From NCBI RefSeq assembly GCF_000429585.1, contig NZ_AUCD01000002.1, positions 28,392 through 92,391 of the forward strand: DNA of 64,000 nucleotides, written 5' to 3'. A program made the translations under genes and the position numbers. The notes below the pieces were generated by a model. That model was given only the letters and a program-made list of their open reading frames with translations. It was not told the DNA's origin and did no database searches. The stretch comes from Atopococcus tabaci DSM 17538. GTDB taxonomy: Bacteria; Bacillota; Bacilli; Lactobacillales; Carnobacteriaceae_A. The stretch's first letter is position 1. Every line of letters begins with the position of its first letter. Below, piece by piece: positions 42,652 through 51,553 of this stretch.

Positions 42652-43035
42652 TTGGGACAATCATTTCGTGAAAAAGTCATCGGCACGTGGACCCTTTTGG
42701 AATACTCACGGGAAAATAAGGACGGCGAACGGTTCTACCCATTAGGAAAAGACGCCACCGGGTTCCTTATGTACACTCCCGACGGTTACATGTCCGCTCA
42801 ATTGATGGCGCAGGCCGCTCACGCTTACCACGCCTACTCCGGACGTTTTGAAGTGGACGAGGAAAACCAAACGCTCTACCATCACATGGAAGTCAGCATG
42901 ATTCCCAACCGTCTCGGACAAGTGCAGGATCGCATTATCCAAATGGACGGCGACCGCATCACCATCACGTCCAACGCGACCTCTTCCTACATTGTGTGGA
43001 AACGCGCCGAAGACAACAGCGACAACCTCAGATAA
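42652..43035 (+). CDS. lipocalin-like domain protein
   Basis: A 127-residue protein with a lipocalin-like fold (PF13924 type): IGTWTLLEYSRENKDGERFYPLG, ATGFLMYTPDGYMSAQLM, AYSGRFEVDEENQTLYHHMEVS and SYIVWKR. These proteins are small beta-barrels expected to bind a hydrophobic ligand. The start is TTG at 42652, fixed by AGGAGGATTAC; no ATG is available. It may belong to the upstream quinone-response operon, but the two stem-loops before it could separate its expression. Confidence 0.78.
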   Translation: MGQSFREKVIGTWTLLEYSRENKDGERFYPLGKDATGFLMYTPDGYMSAQLMAQAAHAYHAYSGRFEVDEENQTLYHHMEVSMIPNRLGQVQDRIIQMDGDRITITSNATSSYIVWKRAEDNSDNLR

Positions 43036-43041
43036 ACAGCA

Positions 43042-43076
43042 AAGAAGCCGGGAACGTGTCTCCTGGCTTCTTTTTC
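43042..43076 (+). terminator. terminator of the lipocalin-like gene
   Basis: AAGAAGCCGGGA pairing with TCCTGGCTTCTT, followed by T5. Confidence 0.82.
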
Positions 43077-43087
43077 TGTCTGTAGGT

Positions 43088-43227
43088 GTCCAAATATCGC
43101 CTGCCCGCTTTCACGATTTGTCCTGTTTCCACCTGTTCGACCCAAATCATTCCTATAAAAGAGAGTAATTTGGGCCAATCCCCTGTTTTTTGTCCAAATT
43201 TTCTTTATCCAGCCGGTATATTTGGAC
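43088..43227. repeat. nested CCAAAT inverted repeats
   Basis: An outer perfect 10-bp pair GTCCAAATAT (43088-43097) and ATATTTGGAC (43218-43227) encloses an inner pair CCCAAAT (43141-43147) and ATTTGGG (43168-43174), plus another GTCCAAAT at 43192. No T run. Lies just upstream of the fetA promoter. Confidence 0.6.
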
Positions 43228-43271
43228 CTCCTCCCCTTCTTTACATATGCTTTCCCCCTTTTACCAAATTC

Positions 43272-43280
43272 TGTTATAAT
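43272..43280 (+). promoter_or_regulatory. extended -10 promoter of fetAB
   Basis: TGTTATAAT, a TGN extended -10 with a perfect TATAAT, 28 bp upstream of the fetA start codon. Confidence 0.6.
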
Positions 43281-43308
43281 AAATAAGATTGAAAAAGGAG
43301 GGAAATGC

Positions 43309-43962
43309 ATGGCTCAGCCGATATTGTCATTGGAAAATGTTGGTTTTGAAGCAAATGGTCGAAAAATATTGAACGGCATCACGTTTGAGGCGGAAGAAGG
43401 AGAAATCATCACCTTTACGGGGCCTTCCGGCGGTGGAAAAAGTACCTTATTGAAATTAATCGGGTACTTGCTGACTCCCACTTCCGGTGTCATCCGGTAT
43501 CAAAATAAACCGATTACCGAATTCAACCCCACCGATTACCGGAAGGAAGTCTCATACTTTTTCCAAAACGCCGTGCTGTTCGATGAAACGGTCCGCGACA
43601 ACCTGGCTTTTCCCGCAGAAATTCGGGAAGAACCGTTTGATGAAGAGCGGGCCAGACGCGGACTGCAGACCGTTCAGCTCCCGGAAAATTATTTGGATAA
43701 ACCGGTTCATGAACTTTCTGGCGGGGAGAAACAACGGGTGGCATTGATCCGGAACTTGATGTATCCGCCGAAAGTACTGTTAATGGATGAAGTGACGAGT
43801 TCACTTGATAAAGAAAACCGCGACATCATCCGTTCCTTTATTCAACGTTTGAACCGCGAAGAGCGCATCACCGTTTTGTGGGTCACACACAACCAAGAAG
43901 AAATTGATGCTTCTCACCGCATCATCCAACTCAAAGCAGGCGAAATGGAGGGAATCAAATGA
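43309..43962 (+). CDS. fetA: FetA-type ABC transporter ATPase
   Basis: A 217-residue ATPase: Walker A GPSGGGKST (about residues 39-47), Q-loop YFFQNAVLF, signature LSGGEKQRVAL (about 136-146), Walker B VLLMDEVTSSLD and the H-loop VTHNQ. It pairs with the FetB permease encoded with a 4-bp overlap. FetAB in E. coli exports iron and helps against oxidative stress. AAGGAGGGAA precedes the ATG. The name follows the permease, whose family is distinctive. Confidence 0.88.
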   Translation: MAQPILSLENVGFEANGRKILNGITFEAEEGEIITFTGPSGGGKSTLLKLIGYLLTPTSGVIRYQNKPITEFNPTDYRKEVSYFFQNAVLFDETVRDNLAFPAEIREEPFDEERARRGLQTVQLPENYLDKPVHELSGGEKQRVALIRNLMYPPKVLLMDEVTSSLDKENRDIIRSFIQRLNREERITVLWVTHNQEEIDASHRIIQLKAGEMEGIK

Positions 43963-44723
43963 CGGAGAGCTTAGAAATCAGTAATTTATCGCTGCTTCTT
44001 TCAACGCTGCTGCTGGTGATGGCCATTTTGATTGATTACAAAGAAAAATTGGGACTTGGAAACGACATCCTGGTTGCAGGAGTCCGCGCAGTTATTCAGT
44101 TATTCATTATCGGATACGTTCTGAGTTTCGTTTTCCAAATCGACAACACCCTTGTCACCTTAATCATGGTCTTATTCATTGTGTTCAATGCCTCATTCAA
44201 TGCCCACAAGCGCAGCGAAGGCATCGATCAATCGTTCACAATCTCCATTACCTCCATCGGTGTGGGAACCGCATTGGCGTTGGGGATTTTGGTCTTTTCA
44301 GGCGCCATCGACTGGACGCCTTCTCAAATTGTCCCAATCACCGGGATGATCGCCAGCAATGCGATGACCACCATCGGAGTGGTGTACCGCACCTTGCACA
44401 CGCAGTTCCGGGACCGCCGCCAGCAAGTATTGGAGAAATTGGCTCTGGGTGCGGATAAAAAACAGGCGTCCATGACGATTGTCCGCGAGAGCATCAAAAC
44501 CGGTATGGCGCCGTCCATTGACCGCACCAAAACTGTGGGACTCGTCAGTCTTCCGGGAATGATGTCGGGATTGATGTTTGCCGGCGTCGACCCCACCGAA
44601 GCCATCCGCTACCAAATTGTGGTGATGTTCATGTTGATTGCGGTGACCGCCATCTCTTCTTTCATTGCCAGTTATATGACTTATCGTTCGTTCTACAATG
44701 ATTCGATCCAATTGACCATCTAA
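43959..44723 (+). CDS. fetB: FetB-type metal exporter permease
   Basis: A 254-residue membrane protein with about seven helices. Diagnostic stretches are NDILVAGVRAVIQLFIIGYVL, VFNASFNAHKRS, PITGMIASNAMTTIGVVYRTL and DRTKTVGLVSLPGMMSGLMFAG, typical of the UPF0014/FetB family of iron exporters. Its ATG overlaps the fetA stop (ATGA). The complex should export ferrous iron or a related metal from the cytosol. Confidence 0.92.
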   Translation: MTESLEISNLSLLLSTLLLVMAILIDYKEKLGLGNDILVAGVRAVIQLFIIGYVLSFVFQIDNTLVTLIMVLFIVFNASFNAHKRSEGIDQSFTISITSIGVGTALALGILVFSGAIDWTPSQIVPITGMIASNAMTTIGVVYRTLHTQFRDRRQQVLEKLALGADKKQASMTIVRESIKTGMAPSIDRTKTVGLVSLPGMMSGLMFAGVDPTEAIRYQIVVMFMLIAVTAISSFIASYMTYRSFYNDSIQLTI

Positions 44724-44737
44724 ATCGATTTTGATTG

Positions 44738-44780
44738 AAACAGCGCCCTTTCAAACCTATTGAAAGAGCGCTGTTTTTTT
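44738..44780 (+). terminator. terminator of fetAB
   Basis: AAACAGCGCCCTTTCAA pairing with TTGAAAGAGCGCTGTTT, one mismatch, T7. Confidence 0.87.
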
Positions 44781-44924
44781 GCCCCGCCTTCACCCCTCCA
44801 ATAATAATCCCTTAGTCTGATTTCATTTGCCTTTAAAAGTTGTATAATGAAACCACGTTCGATGGAAAGTGTTGTGGGGGAGATATCAATCGGACAACCA
44901 ATCATGATTCATTTGGAGGAGAAC

Positions 44925-45506
44925 ATGGAAAAAACATCTGTCTACATAGTCTTGTCGCGGCCGCGGACGGTCGTGTCGGATTTAATTTATTTTGTGACAA
45001 AAGATACCTATACGCATGCCGCCATCTCCTTTGATAGAGAGTTGCGCACCATGTACAGTTTTGGGAGAAAATATCCGCACAATCCCTTTTATGGACGATT
45101 TAAAAAAGAAGCATTCGATACAGGGATTTACAAAGGGATAGATCATTTGCCGGGTGCGGTCATCGAACTTGCGGTCACTCAAGAGCAGTACGACAAAGCT
45201 TGGGAGTTGTTAAGTGAGTTTCTCACCCATCCGGAAAAATATAAGTACAATTATTTAGGTCTGATTGACCATCTGCACGAACGACCGGTTTGCAGAGAAA
45301 ACCGTTTTGTCTGTTCCGAATTCGTTTACTATCTTTTACATAACAGCGGCATCCTGGATTTGGGTGTTTCACCGAATTTGGTGCGGCCGCAAACTTTTTT
45401 GCAGGCGGAGGGAAACATTGTCTTTGAAGGCAACTTGAAGCATGCGTCCCCCGTTTACCGCAGCCAAACAGATTTGTTCACCAACAGTGTGTTGGTCGTT
45501 GAATAA
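44925..45506 (+). CDS. permuted NlpC/P60 (YiiX-like) papain-fold protein
   Basis: A 193-residue cytosolic protein. TYTHAAISFD (His about residue 28) and RFVCSEFVYYLLHNSGI (Cys about residue 125) are in the order expected of circularly permuted NlpC/P60 enzymes, where His precedes Cys. Members act as amidases or lipid/peptide hydrolases; the target is unknown. There is no signal peptide. ATG 44925 is chosen because TTTGGAGGAG precedes it; an in-frame upstream ATG has none. Own terminator downstream. Confidence 0.75.
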   Translation: MEKTSVYIVLSRPRTVVSDLIYFVTKDTYTHAAISFDRELRTMYSFGRKYPHNPFYGRFKKEAFDTGIYKGIDHLPGAVIELAVTQEQYDKAWELLSEFLTHPEKYKYNYLGLIDHLHERPVCRENRFVCSEFVYYLLHNSGILDLGVSPNLVRPQTFLQAEGNIVFEGNLKHASPVYRSQTDLFTNSVLVVE

Positions 45507-45513
45507 ACCGTCC

Positions 45514-45542
45514 GTCCCTTTTCACACAAAAGGGACTTTTTT
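45514..45542 (+). terminator. terminator of the papain-fold gene
   Basis: Perfect 9-bp stem GTCCCTTTT/AAAAGGGAC with T6. Confidence 0.85.
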
Positions 45543-45587
45543 GGTTGTTTCCATTCCATTTTTATTGGCATCGCTGGTTTCCCTGTA

Positions 45588-45596
45588 TGGTATACT
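45588..45596 (+). promoter_or_regulatory. extended -10 promoter of the Crp/Fnr gene
   Basis: TGGTATACT, a TGN extended -10, 24 bp before the TTG start codon; no clear -35. Confidence 0.5.
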
Positions 45597-45619
45597 GAAC
45601 ATGTAGGAGGTGTTCCACA

Positions 45620-46306
45620 TTGACTGATTTATCCACACATCCACTGCGCCACAAAAAAGAATTCACCGGCTTCACCGACCAAGAATTTCAGTCCTTGATA
45701 GAGTACACACGTTTCAGGAAGTATGGGAAAGGACAGATTTTATTCTATGAAGAAGACCCTAAGCAAACCCTCTTCTATCTCGAAAGCGGCCTGGTCCGGT
45801 TGGAACGCTACGACATTTCCGGAGACTTTTTGTATGTCGATTATGTAAAAAAAGGAAGGTTGTTTCCATATGGAGAGATCTTCAGCGGAGACATGTATCA
45901 CTACACGGCGTCTGCTTTAACAAACGTCGAATTGTATGCGCTTCCGTTCCCTCTTTTTGAAGATATCCTTTCCAAAAATCCTTCCCAATTATTGAAGTAT
46001 TACAAAGAATTGAGCCATATATTGAAAGAACAAGAACGACGTATCCAATTTTTGGTAGTTTCCAGTGCCCATACCCGGGTTATTCAATCGTTGAGCTTTT
46101 TGATGACGGAACTTGGTGACGAAAAAAATGGCGAAATCGAGGTCCCGTATCCGATCACTATCAATGAAATTGCAGCATTAAGCGGCGCTTCCCGAGAAAC
46201 GACCGGACAAATCATCCAACAGCTTAGAAAATCAGAAAAGATTCGATATGTACACAAACGTCTCTTGTTTAACGAACCCGATTACTTCAATGAGTACACA
46301 CACTAA
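45620..46306 (+). CDS. Crp/Fnr-family regulator, ArcR-like
   Basis: A 228-residue regulator: N-terminal cyclic-nucleotide-binding-like barrel (about 20-125, GQILFYEEDPKQTLFYLESGLVRLERY), a dimer helix (about 130-155), and a C-terminal winged helix with recognition motif ITINEIAALSGASRETTGQIIQQLRKS (about 177-203). It lacks the N-terminal cysteines of iron-sulfur Fnr. Convergent with the arcABC operon, so it is probably the arginine deiminase regulator (ArcR/Flp role), by position and family. The start is TTG at 45620, fixed by TAGGAGGTG. Confidence 0.86.
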   Translation: MTDLSTHPLRHKKEFTGFTDQEFQSLIEYTRFRKYGKGQILFYEEDPKQTLFYLESGLVRLERYDISGDFLYVDYVKKGRLFPYGEIFSGDMYHYTASALTNVELYALPFPLFEDILSKNPSQLLKYYKELSHILKEQERRIQFLVVSSAHTRVIQSLSFLMTELGDEKNGEIEVPYPITINEIAALSGASRETTGQIIQQLRKSEKIRYVHKRLLFNEPDYFNEYTH

Positions 46307-46307
46307 A

Positions 46308-46348
46308 AAAAGCGTTGCTCTGCGGGTACCTGCAGAGCAACGCTTTTT
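46308..46348. terminator. bidirectional terminator
   Basis: Perfect 13-bp stem AGCGTTGCTCTGC/GCAGAGCAACGCT with A and T runs, shared by the regulator and the arc operon. Confidence 0.9.
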
Positions 46349-46355
46349 CTTTCTT

Positions 46356-47867
46356 TTATCCAAATACAGCCGCCATCCCCAATAGAATACATGTGACGAC
46401 AAAGATGATTGCTATCAACTTCGCTGTGAATCTCCACCAAGTCGTCAGGTTGATACCGGCGATGGCCAACGCCCCCATCACGACTCCGGAAGTCGGAGTA
46501 ATCAAGTTGACAATGCCACTCGCTGCCTGGTAGGCAGTGATCACGACGTGTTCCGCCACACCGGCAAACGTGCCGAGCGGTCCCATGATCCCCATGGTAG
46601 CTGCGGCCAGTCCAGATGTAGATGGAATCAAGAAAGACATGGGAATGTAGAAAATGTACGTTAAGATCGAGAACAAGACCGGTGAAAGTTCAGCGAGGTT
46701 TTGTTCTCCAAAGTTCAAGATGGTAGCAGTAATCATCCCTTCGTTCATGATCACTTGAATCCCACGGGCAACAGCCACCACGAATGCAACGCTGAGCAAG
46801 TCTTTGGCGCCGTCCAAGAAACTGGAAACTATCTCTCCTTCCGGCAGCCGGTAGACGAGTCCGATGATGACGGCCATCAAGAAAAACAGCATGGTGATTT
46901 CCATGAAGTACCATTCGCCGAGCGGCACGAGTTGCTGCCCCAATACGGTCCCCACAACAGGAAGGTTCATCAATCCTTGGTTCACACTCTCAAAAAATGT
47001 CCAATTCTCATTTAACGACGACCACGGAACCAATCCCAAAACCATAATCAGGAACGACAAGGCGAAGAGTAGGATGACCACTTTTTGCCGTCCATCCATT
47101 TTCTCCGTTTGGTTTTCAACTTTGAATTTTTCTTTGTTTTTTTCATAATCTTCCGCGACCAAGGATTTTGATGGGTCTTTTTCTACTTTGGTAGCGTAAC
47201 GGTAGACGTACAAAGTGGCAAGGGCATACATGACGACGAAGAAAATCAAGCGCCAGACAATCCCTTCTCCGGGACTGATTCCCAATGCCTGTGAAGCCAC
47301 CCCTGTTGCAAATGGGTTGACCGTCGAAGCCAGAACGCCCACTCCAGCCCCCAGCAGGACGATGGCCACAGCCACCAGCACATCAAATCCCACCGCGACC
47401 ATAACTGGAATAATCAGCGGGTAAAACGCCAGCGTTTCTTCTGCCATCCCGTAAGTGGTGCCGCCCAAAGCGAAAATCAACATCAATATCGGAATCAACA
47501 ATTTTTCTCTGCCTCTGTTGGCGGAAACGACTTGAGCGATAGCCGTATCGAGCGCACCTGTTCGGTTGACAACTCCTAAGAATCCACCTACAACTAAGAT
47601 AAATAATGAGACCTCGATGGCGCCCGGTGTGCCTTCTGTTCCGATCATCCCTTTTACAGGAGCCATAAATATATCCCATATACCTTGTGGCTGCTGGTCT
47701 ACATAATGAAAACTTCCGGCAAGGATATTTCCAGCTTCATCCACCTCGTAGGATCCCGCTGGAATAAACCAAGTCAATATCGCCATGAATACAATAATCA
47801 GAAAGAGTACTGTGAAAGAAGACGGCATCGAAAAGCGTTTTTTCTTTACGTTTTCACTTGTCTCCAT
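46356..47867 (-). CDS. YfcC/ArcD-type basic amino acid antiporter
   Basis: A 503-residue membrane protein with about 12-13 helices. FTVLFLIIVFMAILTWFIPAGSYE at the start, EVSLFILVVGGFLGVVNRTGALD, GGTTYGMAEETLAFYPLIIPVM, TVNPFATG and SFLIPSTSGLAAATMGIMGPLG are typical of the YfcC family. A charged cytosolic loop (KVEKDPSKSLVAEDYEKNKEKFK) divides the halves. As the last gene after arcA, arcB and arcC it should exchange arginine for ornithine, in place of the classical ArcD, which is inferred from position. Confidence 0.87.
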   Translation of the reverse strand: METSENVKKKRFSMPSSFTVLFLIIVFMAILTWFIPAGSYEVDEAGNILAGSFHYVDQQPQGIWDIFMAPVKGMIGTEGTPGAIEVSLFILVVGGFLGVVNRTGALDTAIAQVVSANRGREKLLIPILMLIFALGGTTYGMAEETLAFYPLIIPVMVAVGFDVLVAVAIVLLGAGVGVLASTVNPFATGVASQALGISPGEGIVWRLIFFVVMYALATLYVYRYATKVEKDPSKSLVAEDYEKNKEKFKVENQTEKMDGRQKVVILLFALSFLIMVLGLVPWSSLNENWTFFESVNQGLMNLPVVGTVLGQQLVPLGEWYFMEITMLFFLMAVIIGLVYRLPEGEIVSSFLDGAKDLLSVAFVVAVARGIQVIMNEGMITATILNFGEQNLAELSPVLFSILTYIFYIPMSFLIPSTSGLAAATMGIMGPLGTFAGVAEHVVITAYQAASGIVNLITPTSGVVMGALAIAGINLTTWWRFTAKLIAIIFVVTCILLGMAAVFG

Positions 47868-47942
47868 TCTCTTTTTCCTCCATTCATTTTTATCAGATTA
47901 TCAAAAAATTCTGCAAAACTCTCCTTTTATGCTTTTACCTCC

Positions 47943-48887
47943 TCAGTCACCAGTGATGATTGTTCCTCCGTTTTCAGCGATTGCGGCCGGAATGTTTTCC
48001 AACGATGTGATAATGGCTTTCGCTTTTGGATTTTTTTCCAGGAATTGAATCGCTGCTTCTACTTTCGGCAGCATGCTGCCGGCAGCGAACTGGTTTTCCG
48101 CCACATAACGCTTCATTTCAGAAACAGAAACCTTCTCCAATTTCTTTTCATTCAGTTGCTGGTAGTGAACCATCACGTTGTCCACACCTGTCAGAATGAC
48201 CAAGGCATCCGCATGAAGCAAGTCCGCCAGTGTTTCAGAGGCGAAGTCTTTGTCGATGACCGCTTCCACACCTGTATACATGCCGCCCTGCTCGATGACT
48301 GGAATGCCGCCGCCTCCTACAGTAATCGGAATGATATTGTTATCCACCAACGTTTGAATCACTTTATGTTCTCGGATAGTGACTGGTTTGGGAGACGGGA
48401 CGACTTTTCTCCATCCTCTTCCGGCATCCTCTTTAAAGACTGCTCCGGTTTTCCGCATCTCCTGTTCCGCTTCGTCTTGCGTTAAAAACGGTCCGATTGG
48501 TTTGGTTGGATTTTTAAAAGCCGGATCTGATTCGCTCACCACCACTTGGGTGACCACTGAAGCAACTTCTTTTTCCAACCCTTTCTCTTTCAACGCTTTG
48601 GCCAAGGCCGCCTGCAGCCAGTAACCGATACTTCCCTGCGTCATTGCCACACACGTATCCAGCGGCATTGCGGGATTTTTTTCGCTGTTGGCTGCTTCCT
48701 GCTGCAACAACAAGTTCCCGACTTGCGGACCGTTTCCATGGGTGACGATGATGTTGTCTCCATTTTCCACAAACTTCGCTAAATACCCTGCTGTCCGTTC
48801 CAATGCTTTTTGTTGGGCTTGGGCAGACGGATCATCTGTCAAAATCGCATTCCCGCCAAGAGCCACCACTATTTTTCTGTCCGTCAT
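47943..48887 (-). CDS. arcC: carbamate kinase
   Basis: Transfers phosphate from carbamoyl phosphate to ADP, the ATP-yielding step of arginine deiminase catabolism. 314 residues, normal. Motifs: [12 protein letters not shown] at the N-terminus, [26 protein letters not shown] and [10 protein letters not shown]. The start at 48887 (after GGAGGGAAAGAA) is chosen; 13 extra codons upstream lack a signal. Third gene of the arc operon. Confidence 0.95.
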   Translation of the reverse strand: MTDRKIVVALGGNAILTDDPSAQAQQKALERTAGYLAKFVENGDNIIVTHGNGPQVGNLLLQQEAANSEKNPAMPLDTCVAMTQGSIGYWLQAALAKALKEKGLEKEVASVVTQVVVSESDPAFKNPTKPIGPFLTQDEAEQEMRKTGAVFKEDAGRGWRKVVPSPKPVTIREHKVIQTLVDNNIIPITVGGGGIPVIEQGGMYTGVEAVIDKDFASETLADLLHADALVILTGVDNVMVHYQQLNEKKLEKVSVSEMKRYVAENQFAAGSMLPKVEAAIQFLEKNPKAKAIITSLENIPAAIAENGGTIITGD

Positions 48888-48917
48888 TTCTTTCCCTCCA
48901 CTCGCTTTTCTCAAAAG

Positions 48918-48943
48918 GCTGACCAAGACGCGTCCTGGTCAGC
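48918..48943 (-). other. hairpin between arcB and arcC
   Basis: Perfect 8-bp stem GCTGACCA/TGGTCAGC in the 74-bp gap, without a T run. It may be a processing or stability element that sets the ratio of ArcB to ArcC. Confidence 0.4.
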
Positions 48944-48961
48944 TGTTCATCTCCCGTCTCT

Positions 48962-49975
48962 TTACACATGCGGGATAAATAAATTGCCCAATGTTGCAGC
49001 CATAACGGCTTTGATGGTGTGCATCCGGTTTTCTGCCTGGTCGAAATGACGCGCATGCTTGCTCCGGAATACTTCATCTGTGACTTCCATTTCTTTCAAT
49101 CCGTGCTTTTCTTCCATCTCTTTTCCATAAGCGGTTTCGGTGTCATGAAAAGCTGGCAAACAGTGGAGGAAGATGACTTCTTCTTTTCCAGTCTTTTGAA
49201 TCATATCCATGTTGACTTGGTAATCCTTCAACAACGCAATCCGCTCGGCGAATTTGTCTTCTTCACCCATCGACACCCATACGTCTGTATATAAGACGTC
49301 TGCTCCTTTGACTCCTTCGTCCACGTCATCCGTAATCAAAATGCTGCTGCCGGAAGTTTCGGCGAAGGATTGGGCCATTTTCACCAGTTCCTCTTCAGGG
49401 AACAACGATTTCGGGGAGACGATGTGTACATTGACACCCAAGATGGCTCCCGTAACCAACAGGCTGTTGGCGACATTATTGCGTCCGTCTCCGGCATAAG
49501 CCAGTGTCACGCCTTCCAATGTCCCCAGGTGTTCTTTGACGGTCAGATAATCCGCCAGCATCTGGGTCGGGTGCCATTTATCCGTCAAACCGTTCCACAC
49601 CGGGACTCCGGAGTGTTCGGCCAACAGCTCCACGTTTTCTTGTTTGAATCCGCGGAATTCAATCCCGTCAAACATGCGTCCCAACACTTTTGCGGTATCT
49701 TCCACCGATTCTTTTTTACCCAGCTGAATGTCATCTTTTCCGAGGTATTCAGGATGTGCCCCCAAATCGACCGCCGCGACCGTGAATGCGGCCCGGGTTC
49801 GTGTCGACGATTTCTCGAACAACAAGGCGATATTTTTTCCTGCCAAGTACCGGTGTGGGATGCCTCTTTTTTTCATATCCTTCAAGTGTGCGGCAAAATC
49901 GATGAAATACATCAACTCTTCTTTTGTGAAGTCTTTTTCGGCTAATAAACTGCGTCCTTGAAATACGTTTTGCAT
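48962..49975 (-). CDS. arcB: catabolic ornithine carbamoyltransferase
   Basis: Phosphorolyses citrulline to ornithine and carbamoyl phosphate. 337 residues. Carbamoyl phosphate motif [12 protein letters not shown] (about residues 53-64), [13 protein letters not shown], and the ornithine/catalytic [12 protein letters not shown] are intact. GGAGGAGAAGCAC precedes ATG 49975; a start five codons upstream is less likely. Second gene of the arc operon, 34 bp after arcA. Confidence 0.96.
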   Translation of the reverse strand: MQNVFQGRSLLAEKDFTKEELMYFIDFAAHLKDMKKRGIPHRYLAGKNIALLFEKSSTRTRAAFTVAAVDLGAHPEYLGKDDIQLGKKESVEDTAKVLGRMFDGIEFRGFKQENVELLAEHSGVPVWNGLTDKWHPTQMLADYLTVKEHLGTLEGVTLAYAGDGRNNVANSLLVTGAILGVNVHIVSPKSLFPEEELVKMAQSFAETSGSSILITDDVDEGVKGADVLYTDVWVSMGEEDKFAERIALLKDYQVNMDMIQKTGKEEVIFLHCLPAFHDTETAYGKEMEEKHGLKEMEVTDEVFRSKHARHFDQAENRMHTIKAVMAATLGNLFIPHV

Positions 49976-50009
49976 GTGCTTCTCCTCCAATGGTTGATTT
50001 TTTATAAGC

Positions 50010-51251
50010 TTACAGTTCTTTTCTGACCAGCGGCATGCTCATGCACCGGGGTCCCCCGCGGCCTCTGGACAATTCGCTCGACTCGATTTCGATGACTTTG
50101 ACGCCTTTCTCACGGAGCAGTTGATTGGTAACATAGTTCCGGTCATACGTCACCACAACTCCCGGCGAGATAGCCAGCGTATTGGAGCCATCATTCCACT
50201 GTTCGCGCGGAGCCGCTATCTCATCTCCTCCGCCACATGGAATCAATTCCAGTTCCTCCACTTCCAATGCGTCTTTCAGCACTCCCTGCAAGTCGGTTCG
50301 CTTCGTGATGCGGATGGTGTCTTCTGCCTCGCCTCTTTTCAAAATATATGTGTCGATGGAACCGTCGAGGTGTAAAATACCTGGATGTATGGTGAATTTA
50401 TTATAGTCGATCATCGTAAACACCGTATCCAGGTGCATCATGGCGCGGACATTCGGAATTTTAATCGCCAAGATTTTTTCAAAACTTGTGTGGTGTTTGA
50501 AAAGAGCGATGGCCAATTCTTCAATCGCCTGTGCTTTTGTCCGTTGAGAGATGCCGATGGCCAATACTTTCGGGCTTAAGACCAGTTCGTCCCCGCCTTC
50601 AATGCTCGTTTTTTCGTTTCTGCTGCGCCAAATCGGAATGTCATGACCGGCGAAACGCGGGTGGTGCTCCATGATGACTTCCAAAAACATCGATTCGCGT
50701 CTGCGTTCTTCAAATTTCATCTGGTTGATGGTCAACCCTTTGCCGATGGACGCTCCCGGATCACGGGTGAAATACAAGTTGGGCATCGGATCCATATAAA
50801 AGAGGGAATCGTCTTCTTCAACCATGTCCGCAAGATGTGCGGCTTCCAGAGAGACGTCCTTTCTTCTGACCCCAGCCATGATGGCGTCTACCATTTCTTG
50901 TGTTTCCATTCCCAGCAAATAGTCTTTCACCGCTTCATATGCAGCTGCTGAAGGGATGTTGGATTCATCCATCATTTCTTTCAGGAATGCTTCTTTGACT
51001 TCTCCTGCATCGATGGCTTCTGCCGCCAGCTTCTCCAAGTACACAACCTCTACCCCGTTGTCCCGCAACACTTGAGCGAAAGCATCGTGCTCTCTTTGGA
51101 TAACCGCCAAATGCGGAATGTCATCGAACAACAAGCGATCCATTGTTTCCGGCGTCAAATTCTCGACTTCTCTCCCAGGTCTTTTCAACAGGACTGTTTC
51201 CAACTGACCGATTTCAGAATAAATATGAATAGGATATTGTTCGTTAGTCAT
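50010..51251 (-). CDS. arcA: arginine deiminase
   Basis: Hydrolyses arginine to citrulline and ammonia, giving acid tolerance and ATP through ArcB and ArcC. 413 residues. Motifs: [50 protein letters not shown] (catalytic His) and the nucleophile cysteine in [13 protein letters not shown] near the C-terminus. GGAGGAAAAAAG precedes the ATG. First gene of arcA-arcB-arcC-yfcC; candidate catabolite-repression and palindromic sites lie upstream. Confidence 0.97.
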   Translation of the reverse strand: MTNEQYPIHIYSEIGQLETVLLKRPGREVENLTPETMDRLLFDDIPHLAVIQREHDAFAQVLRDNGVEVVYLEKLAAEAIDAGEVKEAFLKEMMDESNIPSAAAYEAVKDYLLGMETQEMVDAIMAGVRRKDVSLEAAHLADMVEEDDSLFYMDPMPNLYFTRDPGASIGKGLTINQMKFEERRRESMFLEVIMEHHPRFAGHDIPIWRSRNEKTSIEGGDELVLSPKVLAIGISQRTKAQAIEELAIALFKHHTSFEKILAIKIPNVRAMMHLDTVFTMIDYNKFTIHPGILHLDGSIDTYILKRGEAEDTIRITKRTDLQGVLKDALEVEELELIPCGGGDEIAAPREQWNDGSNTLAISPGVVVTYDRNYVTNQLLREKGVKVIEIESSELSRGRGGPRCMSMPLVRKEL

Positions 51252-51517
51252 CTTTTTTCCTCCTAATGTTTTCTACTTGCCCACATGATAACGCTTTCTT
51301 AAGTGTCGGAACGGGAGTTTTTCACATTTAAAATGTGAAGGATTCCTCATTTTCAAAAAATAGGTATAATGATGCAATTTATGTATAAAAACCCCCTTGT
51401 GTATTGTTGAACTTGAATAAAACTACATATTATTCAATATAACAATTCGGTAAAAACTTCATTAAAAATAAATGAATGCGCTTTCTATTTGCTGTTATTT
51501 TCCTCATCTAAAAAACG
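51252..51517 (-). promoter_or_regulatory. arc operon control region
   Basis: Holds three candidate sites. A 19-bp palindrome TTCACAT-N5-ATGTGAA (51321-51339) lies 70 bp upstream of arcA and overlaps a possible promoter (TTGAAA-17-TTTTAA on the minus strand). Two sequences fit the CcpA cre consensus WTGNAANCGNWNNCW with one mismatch each (51285-51299 and 51472-51486). TTGAATAA-N9-TTATTCAA at 51413-51437 resembles an ArgR/ArcR-type operator. The rest is AT-rich and holds no gene. Confidence 0.45.
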
Positions 51518-51550
51518 ACAAAAACACTGCCTGCTATTGAGCAGACAGTG
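51518..51550 (-). terminator. terminator of the pel operon
   Basis: CACTGCCTGCT pairing with AGCAGACAGTG (one mismatch), T5 on the minus strand, directly after the DUF4832 stop. Confidence 0.82.
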
Positions 51551-51553
51551 CAA

